NCBI GenBank assembly: GCA_024641945.1
Contig: JAHECD010000015.1
Location: 1 to 60,502, forward strand
Direction: 5' to 3'
DNA from: Rubrivivax sp.
Lineage (GTDB): Bacteria > Pseudomonadota > Gammaproteobacteria > Burkholderiales > Burkholderiaceae_C
Length of the DNA: 60,502 bases
Within the stretch, counting starts at the first letter, position 1. Each line of letters starts with the position of its first letter. Positions 26,159 to 33,136 of the stretch are shown here, piece by piece. Made by a program: the position numbers and the translations under genes. The notes below the pieces were generated by a model. The model saw only the letters and a list, made by a program, of their open reading frames with translations. It searched no databases and was not told where the DNA came from.

Positions 26159-27427
26159 ATGACGCTGACCCGCCGCAGCTGGCTGGCCGTGGCCGCCGCC
26201 GCCGGCGCGGCGGCGTGCACCCGCGCCGACGACGACACCGTGCGCTTCTGGGCCATGGGGCGCGAGGGCGAAGTGGCGGCCGAATTGCTGGCCGGCTTCG
26301 AGCGTGAGCACCCGGGGATCCACGTGCGGATCGAGCAGCTGCCGTGGAGCGCCGCGCACGAAAAGCTGCTCACCGCGTTTGCCGGCGACGCCACGCCGGA
26401 CATTGCGCAGCTCGGCAACAGCTGGCTGCCGGAGTTCGTGGCGCTCGGTGCGGTCGAGCCGCTGGACGACCTGCTGAAGAAGTCCCCGGAGGTGGACGCC
26501 GGAGACTATTTCCCAGGCATCTGGGACAGCAACCGGTTCGACGGCGCCGTGCACGGCGTGCCGTGGTACGTGGACACGCGGCTGCTGTTCTACCGCCGCG
26601 ACCTGCTCGCGCAGGCCGGTTTCGACGCGCCACCGCGCGACTGGCCCGAGTGGCTGCGCGTGATGGACGCCGTGAAACGCAGAGCCGGTGAGGACCGCTA
26701 CGCCATCCTGCTGCCGCTGAACGAATACGACCCGCTGGTGGCGTTGTCGCTGCAGACCGGCGAGCCGCTGCTGCGCGACGGCGGACGATTCGGCAACTTC
26801 CGCGGCGCGGGGTTCCGCCGCGCGTGGGCGTTCTACCTCTCGATGTTCGAGCGTCATCTCGCACCACCGGCCAGCAGCAACGAGATCGCCAACCTCTGGA
26901 ACGAATTCGCGCGCGGCTATTTCAGCTTCTACATCACCGGGCCGTGGCAGATCGGCGAGTTCCGCCGCCGGCTGCCGCCCGACCTGCAATCGGCCTGGGC
27001 GACGGCGCCGCTGCCCGGCCCCGATGGGCCGGGCGCGTCGATCGCGGGCGGCTCGAGCCTGGCGATCTTCCGCCGCTCGCGCCGCAAGTCCGCGGCCTGG
27101 AAGCTCGTGCAATATCTGTCGCGGCCGGCCGTGCAGCAGCGCTTCCATGCGATCACCGGCAACCTGCCGCCGCGCCGCTCGGCCTGGGCACACGCGGCGC
27201 TGGCGCAGGATGCGCCGACCCGTGCGTTCGGCGAGCAGCTCGAACGTGTGCGCACGGTGCCCAAGGTGCCCGAGTGGGAGCGCATCGCGACCGAACTGCG
27301 CATCGTCACCGAAGCCGTGGTGCGCCGCGAGATGGGTGCCGAACAAGGGCTCGTGCAGCTCGACCTGCGTGCCGACCGCATCCTCGAGAAGCGCCGCTGG
27401 ATGCTCGACCGGCAGGGCGCGGCATGA
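26159..27427 (+). CDS. ABC transporter sugar-binding protein (family 1 solute-binding), lipoprotein
   Basis: A 422-residue carbohydrate-binding protein of the maltose-binding class. The signal TRRSWLAVAAAAGAAAC contains a twin-arginine-like start and a lipobox with Cys at residue 20. The mature protein has VRFWAMGREGEVAAELLAGF, a TPDIAQLGNSWLPEF block, a GVPWYVDTRLLFYRRDLL block and a SIAGGSSLAIFRRSRRKSAA segment typical of the family. It begins 13 nt after the glucanase gene and would deliver oligosaccharides to the two permeases encoded next. Threonine at +2 of the lipid-modified Cys does not give an inner-membrane retention signal. Confidence 0.92.
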   Translation: MTLTRRSWLAVAAAAGAAACTRADDDTVRFWAMGREGEVAAELLAGFEREHPGIHVRIEQLPWSAAHEKLLTAFAGDATPDIAQLGNSWLPEFVALGAVEPLDDLLKKSPEVDAGDYFPGIWDSNRFDGAVHGVPWYVDTRLLFYRRDLLAQAGFDAPPRDWPEWLRVMDAVKRRAGEDRYAILLPLNEYDPLVALSLQTGEPLLRDGGRFGNFRGAGFRRAWAFYLSMFERHLAPPASSNEIANLWNEFARGYFSFYITGPWQIGEFRRRLPPDLQSAWATAPLPGPDGPGASIAGGSSLAIFRRSRRKSAAWKLVQYLSRPAVQQRFHAITGNLPPRRSAWAHAALAQDAPTRAFGEQLERVRTVPKVPEWERIATELRIVTEAVVRREMGAEQGLVQLDLRADRILEKRRWMLDRQGAA

Positions 27428-27489
27428 ATATCGCGAACGTCGCAAACGTCGCAAACGGCGCGAAGCCACTTGCGAGGCGGCGCGCATGA
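27424..27489 (+). CDS. Bridging mini-ORF 1 (21 residues)
   Basis: ATG at 27424 overlaps the stop of the binding-protein gene, and the TGA at 27487-27489 overlaps the ATG of the next permease (ATGA at both ends). The peptide begins MNIANVANVANGAKP and contains a short ANV repeat encoded by three near-identical 9-bp units. It could be a relay that keeps ribosomes moving between the genes. The peptide itself may have no function. It resembles no family I know. Confidence 0.4.
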   Translation: MNIANVANVANGAKPLARRRA

Positions 27490-28364
27490 CGTCCTCGCGG
27501 GCAGGCTGGCTCTTCGTCGCGCCGGCGCTGATGGCGATCGCGGTGTTCTTCGTCGTGCCGGTGGCCGCCGCGCTGCTGATGAGCTTCACCGACTTCGACA
27601 TCTACGCGCTCGCCGACCTGCACAACGTGCGGTTCATCGGCCTCGCCAACTACGTGCAGCTGCTGCACACGCCACTGTTCTGGCAGGCGCTGCTGAACAC
27701 GCTGTACTTCGTGGTCATCGGCGTGCCGCTGTCGATCGGCGCGTCGCTCGGCGCCGCGATGCTGCTGAACTCGCCGCTCGCGCGATTCAAGGGCTTCTTC
27801 CGCACCGCGCTGTTCGCGCCGGTGGTCACCACGCTCGTCGCAGTGGCCGTCGTCTGGCGCTACCTGCTGCACACCCGCTACGGCCTGATCAACCACGCGC
27901 TGGAGGCCTTCGACATCGGGCCGGTGGACTGGCTCGGCGACCCGCGCTGGTCGATGCCGGCGATCGTGCTGCTGTCGGTCTGGAAGAACTTCGGCTACAA
28001 CATGATCATCCTGCTCGCCGGCCTGCAGGCGGTGCCGAAGGAGCTGTACGAGGCCGCGCGCATCGAGGGTGCCAACGCGTGGCAGCAGTTCCGTCACATC
28101 ACGCTGCCCACGCTCGCACCGATGCTGCTGATGGTGAGCATCCTGACGATGGCCGGGCATTTCCAGCTCTTCGCCGAGCCCTACGTGATGACACAGGGCG
28201 GGCCGGCGCAGCGCACGGTGACGGTGCTCTATTTCATGTACGACGAAGGCTTCAAGTGGTGGAGCCTGGGCTCGGCGTCGGCGGTCGCGTTCGTGCTGTT
28301 CGTCTTCATGTTCCTGTTCACGCTGCTGCAGTTGCGCGTGGCGCGCCACACGGAGGCCGCATGA
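27486..28364 (+). CDS. ABC sugar transporter permease (MalF/UgpA type)
   Basis: A 292-residue inner-membrane protein with six predicted helices, starting with a typical WLFVAPALMAIAVFFVVPVA first helix. The binding-protein-dependent permease signature (EAA loop) is clear: ELYEAARIEGANAWQQFRHITLP, about residues 187-209, which contacts the ATPase. The ATG at 27486 is coupled to the upstream mini-ORF. It forms the heterodimeric pore with the next permease and works with the binding protein upstream. No ATP-binding subunit gene is present in the locus. Confidence 0.94.
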   Translation: MTSSRAGWLFVAPALMAIAVFFVVPVAAALLMSFTDFDIYALADLHNVRFIGLANYVQLLHTPLFWQALLNTLYFVVIGVPLSIGASLGAAMLLNSPLARFKGFFRTALFAPVVTTLVAVAVVWRYLLHTRYGLINHALEAFDIGPVDWLGDPRWSMPAIVLLSVWKNFGYNMIILLAGLQAVPKELYEAARIEGANAWQQFRHITLPTLAPMLLMVSILTMAGHFQLFAEPYVMTQGGPAQRTVTVLYFMYDEGFKWWSLGSASAVAFVLFVFMFLFTLLQLRVARHTEAA

Positions 28365-28426
28365 GAGCGAAGGGCCGCTCCCGAGCGCTTGTCCCGCAGC
28401 GCTGCGCGCGAAGGGGGGCCCGATGA
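28361..28426 (+). CDS. Bridging mini-ORF 2 (21 residues)
   Basis: ATG at 28361 overlaps the stop of the first permease, and its TGA at 28424-28426 overlaps the ATG of the second permease at 28423. The length, 66 nt, and the double ATGA arrangement are the same as in mini-ORF 1, but the sequence is unrelated (starts MRAKGRSRALVPQRC) and very basic. The DNA carries the short AGCGCT/GCGCGC-rich pattern of dispersed intergenic elements, so the peptide may be incidental. Confidence 0.4.
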   Translation: MRAKGRSRALVPQRCARRGAR

Positions 28427-29244
28427 GATCGCCGCTGCCGGCCGTGGCCGTCAATGCGGGGCTCGCCGTGCTGGCGGTGCTGACGCTGATTCCGCTCGCC
28501 TGGATGGTGTCGGCGTCGTTCATGGCGCCGGGCGAGGCGAGCAGCTTCCCGCCGCCGCTGCTGCCGCGCGCGGCGAGCCTCGCCAACTACCGCGAACTCT
28601 TCGCCACCGTGGGCATCGGCCGGCAGATCCTGAACAGTCTGCTCATCGCGGTGGGCGCGACGCTGTTGTCGCTGGGCTTCAACCTGAGCGCCGGTTATGC
28701 CTTCGCCAAGCTGCGCTTCAACGGCCGCGACCGCGCGTTCCGCACGCTGCTCGGCGCGCTCGTGATCCCGGCGCAGGTGACGATGATGCCGCTCTTCCTG
28801 ATGCTCAAGCAGATGGGACTCGTCAACACGTATGCCGGTGCGCTGGTGCCGTGGCTGGCGAGTGTGTTCGGCATCTTCCTCGTGCGCCAATACGCGCTCA
28901 CGATCCCCGACGAGCTGATCGAGGCCGCACGCATGGACGGCGCGAGCGAGGGCCGCATCTTCCGCTCGGTGGTGCTGCCGCTGCTCAAGCCGGTGATCGT
29001 GACGCTCGCCGTGCTCACGTTCCTGGGCGCGTGGAACGACTTCATGTGGCCGCTGATCGTGCTCACCGACCACGACCTGCAGACGCTGCCGGTGGCCATC
29101 GCCGGGCTGTCGCGCGAGCACGTGCAGGACACCGAGCTGATGATGGCCGGCGCGGTGGTCACGGTGCTGCCGGTGCTGCTGCTCTTCCTGCTGCTGCAGC
29201 GCCACTACATGCAGGGGCTGCTGATGGGCAGCGTGAAGGGATGA
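28423..29244 (+). CDS. ABC sugar transporter permease (MalG/UgpE type)
   Basis: A 273-residue inner-membrane protein with six predicted helices. The first is LAVLAVLTLIPLAWMVSASF and the EAA loop is ELIEAARMDGASEGRIFRSV, near residues 165-184. It pairs with the preceding permease to form the translocation pore. The C-terminus RHYMQGLLMGSVKG is typical of the MalG/UgpE group. The stop overlaps the start of the next gene (ATGA at 29241-29244). Confidence 0.94.
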   Translation: MRSPLPAVAVNAGLAVLAVLTLIPLAWMVSASFMAPGEASSFPPPLLPRAASLANYRELFATVGIGRQILNSLLIAVGATLLSLGFNLSAGYAFAKLRFNGRDRAFRTLLGALVIPAQVTMMPLFLMLKQMGLVNTYAGALVPWLASVFGIFLVRQYALTIPDELIEAARMDGASEGRIFRSVVLPLLKPVIVTLAVLTFLGAWNDFMWPLIVLTDHDLQTLPVAIAGLSREHVQDTELMMAGAVVTVLPVLLLFLLLQRHYMQGLLMGSVKG

Positions 29245-32200
29245 ATCGCGTGCGCCGGATGCTCCGTGCCCTGGCCGCCGTGTCGGTCGCGGCGCTGCTC
29301 GTCGATGCGGCCGCCGCAGGGCCGCTGCGCCGCGAAGTGCTGGACGACCTGCGCGACGCCGCGCCCTGGAAAGCCTCCGCGTCCGACCAGGTGCAAGCGC
29401 GCCTGCGCGACGGAGGCGACGGCAGCCTTTGTCTCGACGTCGACTTTGCGGGCGTATCGGGTTATGCGGTGATGCGGCGCGAGCTGCCGGTGGACTGGCC
29501 CGAGCGTTTCGACCTCGTGGCGCGTCTTCGTGCCAGCGGGGCGACGAACGATTTCCAGTTCAAGCTCGTCGACACGAGCGGTGACAACGTCTGGTGGATG
29601 AAGCGGCCCGATGCATCGCTGCCGGCCACGCTCACGGATGTCACGATCCGCGGCCGCCAGATCGGTTTCGCGTGGGGCCCGTCGCCCGACCCTGTATTGC
29701 GCCGCACGCGCTACGTCGAATTCGTCATCGCGGCCGGGCGCGACGGTGGCCGCACCACGCTCTGTCTGGCCCGGCTCACGCTGGTCGAGCGTGCACCCGA
29801 TCCGCCGGTATGGCCCGCGCCGCGCCTGGTGCAGGCGGGTCGGACGACGACCGTCGACTTCGGCCATGTGCGTGAGTTCAATGGCGTGCAGCTGCGCTGG
29901 CCGGCCGGCGCGCACGGTCTCGGCTACGACCTGCTCGGGTCGAGCGACGCGCGCCGATGGCATCCTCTGCGCAGCGTGCGCGGCAGCGATGGCGGGCTCG
30001 ACGCGCTCTGGCTGCCCGACCAGGCGGCACGCTACCTGCGGGTGCGGATGCACGTGCTGTCGACGGCACCGACAGGGTCCAAGCCCGGCGTGCCGATGCC
30101 CGAGGTCGTGTTGCGCAGCGCCGACGAATGGCCCAGCTTCAATGCCATGCTCGGCGCGCAGGCGGCCGATGCGCCGCGTGGCGACCTGCCGCGTGCCTTC
30201 GTCGGCGAGCAGAACTACTGGACGCTCGTGGGCGTGGACGGCGGCGGTCCGCGGTCCGGCCTGATCAGCGAGGACGGCGCGATCGAGGTCGGCCGCGGCG
30301 GCTTCAGCATCGAGCCCGCCGTGCAGCTCGACGATGGCAGCCGCGTCACCTGGGCCGGTGCGGCATTGACGCAGACCCTGCGCGAGGGCTACCTGCCGCA
30401 GCCGGCCGTGCATTGGCGGCATGCCGACTTCACCCTCGACGTCGAAGCCGCTGCTGACGGCCCGCGTGACAGGCCCGAACTGCTCGCACGCTACCGCCTG
30501 CGCAACACGGGCAGCCGTCCACGCGATTTCGCGCTCCTGTTGGCGGTGCGGCCCTGGCAGGTGAATCCACCCCAGCAGTTCTTGTCCACCCAAGGGGGTG
30601 CGAGCCCCGTGCGCGCGCTCGCCTGGGACGGCCATCGACTCCGCGTCGACGGCCGCGTGCCGATCGCTTTTTCCACACCGCCGGCGCGCGTCGCCTCACG
30701 GTCGTTCGACGGCGGCCTCGGGCTCGCCGCGCTGATGGACGCACCGCCGCTCGTGCAGCGCCATGACCCACAACAGCACGCCTCGGCGGCGGTGCAATGG
30801 CGCTTCACGCTGGCACCCGGCACGTCGCAGGTGGTCGGCTGGACGGCGCCGCTCGGACCCGATGCTCGTCAGGCGCCGGCCGTCACGCCGGAGCGGCTCG
30901 ACGCCCGGTTCGACGCCGCCGCCGACCACTGGCGCGAGCGCCTGAATCGCGTCGTGTTGCGAGTCCCTGCACCCGCTCAGCCCCTTGTCGACACGCTGCG
31001 CACGTCGCTGGCTCACATCCTGATGTCGCGCGATGGCCCGGCGCTGCAACCCGGCACACGCTCGTATGCACGCAGCTGGATCCGCGACGGCGCGATGATG
31101 GTGGCCGGGCTCGTGCGGCTCGGCGAAGTGGACGCCGCACGCGAATTCGTCGACTGGTTCGGTGGCCGCATCTTTGCATCGGGCAAGGTGCCGTGCTGCG
31201 TCGACCGGCGTGGCGCCGACCCGGTGGTCGAGAACGACAGCCATGGCCAGTACCTCTATGCGTTGGCGGAGGTCTGGCGCCATACCCATGACCACGCTCT
31301 GCTCGAGCGCCACTGGCCGCAGGTGCAGCGGGTCGTCGCCTGGATGGACGCGCTGCGCCAGCAGGAGCGCGGCGACGCCAACCGCACGGCGGACCGGGCA
31401 CGCCTGTTCGGACTGATGCCGCCGTCGATCAGCCACGAAGGCTATTCGGACAAACCGGCGTACGCGTATTGGGACGACTTCTGGGCGCTGCGCGGGTTCA
31501 AGGACGCCGTCGTGATCGCGCAGGCGCTGGGCCAGGAGACGCAGACCGCCCGCTGGGCGGCCGCTCGTGACGAGTTCCAGGTCGAGCTGTCACGTTCCAT
31601 CTCGGCCACGGCGCGCCACTACGGCATCGACTTCATCGCCGGCGCCGCCGACCGTGGCGATTTCGACGCGACGTCGACGACGGTCGCCCTCAATCCCGTG
31701 CAGGCCGACGTGCCTGCGGACCTGCTTGCAGCGACCTTCGAACATTACTGGCAGGCGTCGCGTGACCGTGCCGCGGGGCAGAAGGCATGGAAGGACTACA
31801 CCCCGTACGAGCTGCGCACGGTGGGCGCATTCGCACGACTGTCGGAGCCGGCCCGCGCGCATGCGATGCTGGACTTCTTCTTCGCGCACCAGCGCCCTGC
31901 CGGCTGGAACCAATGGGCCGAGGTGGTGCTGCCCGATGCCCGCGAGCCACGCTTCCTGGGCGACATGCCGCACGCGTGGGTGTCGTCGGACTACATCCGC
32001 TCGGTGCTCGACCTCTTTGCATGGGAGCGCGAATCGGACGATGCGCTCGTCATCGGCGCCGGCTGGACGGCCGAATGGCTGCGTGCCGGCGACATCGAGG
32101 TGCGTGGCCTGGTCACGACGCACGGGCCCTTCGACCTGCGCCTCGCGCACAGCGGCGCAGGTTGGACGTTGGAGGTTCCGCGCGCACTGGCCGGCCTGGC

Positions 32201-32357
32201 TGGCGGTGTCCGCCTTCGCTGGCCCGAAGGCCTGCCGCGTCCGCAGGCGCTGCACGGCGGACACGCGCTGCGCTGGCAGGACGACGGCGAACTGCGCCTG
32301 CCCGACGGACCCGCCACGGTCGAACTGTGGGCCCCCCCGCCGGAGCCGAAGCGATGA
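29241..32357 (+). CDS. Large secreted protein with discoidin-like and (alpha/alpha)6 glycosidase-like domains
   Basis: A 1038-residue protein with an N-terminal signal peptide (MLRALAAVSVAALLVDAAAA). In order it shows a beta-sandwich carbohydrate-binding-like module (~30-170), a coagulation factor 5/8-like module (~185-270: VDFGHVREFNGVQLRW ... YLRVRMHV), a beta-supersandwich (~300-540) and an (alpha/alpha)6 domain (~555-960). The last has SYARSWIRDGAMM, a VVENDSHGQYLYALAEVWR block and a YAYWDDFWALRGFKDAV block, which resemble six-hairpin glycosidases and supply candidate acid residues. It is coupled to the ABC permease by ATGA and to the esterase by ATGA. I cannot assign a GH family; a periplasmic exo-acting glycosidase on beta-1,2-glucan fragments is an inference. 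Confidence 0.82.
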   Translation: MNRVRRMLRALAAVSVAALLVDAAAAGPLRREVLDDLRDAAPWKASASDQVQARLRDGGDGSLCLDVDFAGVSGYAVMRRELPVDWPERFDLVARLRASGATNDFQFKLVDTSGDNVWWMKRPDASLPATLTDVTIRGRQIGFAWGPSPDPVLRRTRYVEFVIAAGRDGGRTTLCLARLTLVERAPDPPVWPAPRLVQAGRTTTVDFGHVREFNGVQLRWPAGAHGLGYDLLGSSDARRWHPLRSVRGSDGGLDALWLPDQAARYLRVRMHVLSTAPTGSKPGVPMPEVVLRSADEWPSFNAMLGAQAADAPRGDLPRAFVGEQNYWTLVGVDGGGPRSGLISEDGAIEVGRGGFSIEPAVQLDDGSRVTWAGAALTQTLREGYLPQPAVHWRHADFTLDVEAAADGPRDRPELLARYRLRNTGSRPRDFALLLAVRPWQVNPPQQFLSTQGGASPVRALAWDGHRLRVDGRVPIAFSTPPARVASRSFDGGLGLAALMDAPPLVQRHDPQQHASAAVQWRFTLAPGTSQVVGWTAPLGPDARQAPAVTPERLDARFDAAADHWRERLNRVVLRVPAPAQPLVDTLRTSLAHILMSRDGPALQPGTRSYARSWIRDGAMMVAGLVRLGEVDAAREFVDWFGGRIFASGKVPCCVDRRGADPVVENDSHGQYLYALAEVWRHTHDHALLERHWPQVQRVVAWMDALRQQERGDANRTADRARLFGLMPPSISHEGYSDKPAYAYWDDFWALRGFKDAVVIAQALGQETQTARWAAARDEFQVELSRSISATARHYGIDFIAGAADRGDFDATSTTVALNPVQADVPADLLAATFEHYWQASRDRAAGQKAWKDYTPYELRTVGAFARLSEPARAHAMLDFFFAHQRPAGWNQWAEVVLPDAREPRFLGDMPHAWVSSDYIRSVLDLFAWERESDDALVIGAGWTAEWLRAGDIEVRGLVTTHGPFDLRLAHSGAGWTLEVPRALAGLAGGVRLRWPEGLPRPQALHGGHALRWQDDGELRLPDGPATVELWAPPPEPKR

Positions 32358-33136
32358 CGTCCCGACGCGCCGCGCTGGCGAGCCCGCTGTTGCTCGCCAG
32401 CTGCGCCCACCCACCCCCTGACGAACGGTCTGCCATGACGTTGAATACAGCCATGCCGTTGGCCGAGGGCCAGCACCCGTGGTCTGCGGCCATTCCCGGA
32501 CTGGAGGCGCCGATGCGCGGCTGGCTGTACCTGCCACCGGGTTATCTGGCCTCACGCCAGGACTGGCCGCTGGTCGTCTTCCTGCACGGCTCGGGCGAGC
32601 GCGGCGACGATCTCGCGCGTGTCACGGCGCACGGCCTGCCCAAGCTCGCAGCGCGCGGCGCGAACTACCCGTTCGTGCTGGTGTCGCCACAACTGCCCGA
32701 CGGCCTGCGCTGGGAAGCGAGCGTGCTGCACGCGATGCTCGCGTGCCTGCGGGCCGGCCTGCGTATCGACGCCGACCGCGTCACCGCCACCGGGCTCAGC
32801 CTGGGTGGCTACGGCGTGTGGGACTGGGCCACCGGCTACCCGAACGACCTGGCCGGCATCGCGCCGGTGTGTGGCGCCGGCGAACCCGAAGATCAATGCC
32901 GCATGGTCCACGTGCCGGTGCGCGCGTACCACGGTGCCGACGACGACGTCGTGCCGCTGGCCGCACAGCAGGCCAGCATCGATGCGCTGCGCGCCTGTGG
33001 CGGCACGGTCGGCTTCACGGTCTACCCCCACGTCGGCCACGGCGCCTGGGAGCCGGCCTACCAAGACCCCGCGCTCGTGCCGTGGTTGATGGCCCGCCGG
33101 CGCACCCGCCCGATGGCGACGACGGCCCACCCGTGA
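32354..33136 (+). CDS. Alpha/beta hydrolase, PHB depolymerase/carboxylesterase-like lipoprotein
   Basis: A 260-residue protein with a lipoprotein signal (MTSRRAALASPLLLASC, Cys at 17). The alpha/beta hydrolase core has an oxyanion HGSGERGDD block, nucleophile motif GLSLGG, acid in YHGADDDVV and base in YPHVGHGAW, so the triad is complete. Similar proteins are called dienelactone hydrolase-like or phospholipase/carboxylesterases. In this operon it may remove acyl substituents, such as succinyl groups, from imported or surface-bound glucans; that is inference. Stop and start codons overlap with both neighbours. Confidence 0.88.
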   Translation: MTSRRAALASPLLLASCAHPPPDERSAMTLNTAMPLAEGQHPWSAAIPGLEAPMRGWLYLPPGYLASRQDWPLVVFLHGSGERGDDLARVTAHGLPKLAARGANYPFVLVSPQLPDGLRWEASVLHAMLACLRAGLRIDADRVTATGLSLGGYGVWDWATGYPNDLAGIAPVCGAGEPEDQCRMVHVPVRAYHGADDDVVPLAAQQASIDALRACGGTVGFTVYPHVGHGAWEPAYQDPALVPWLMARRRTRPMATTAHP

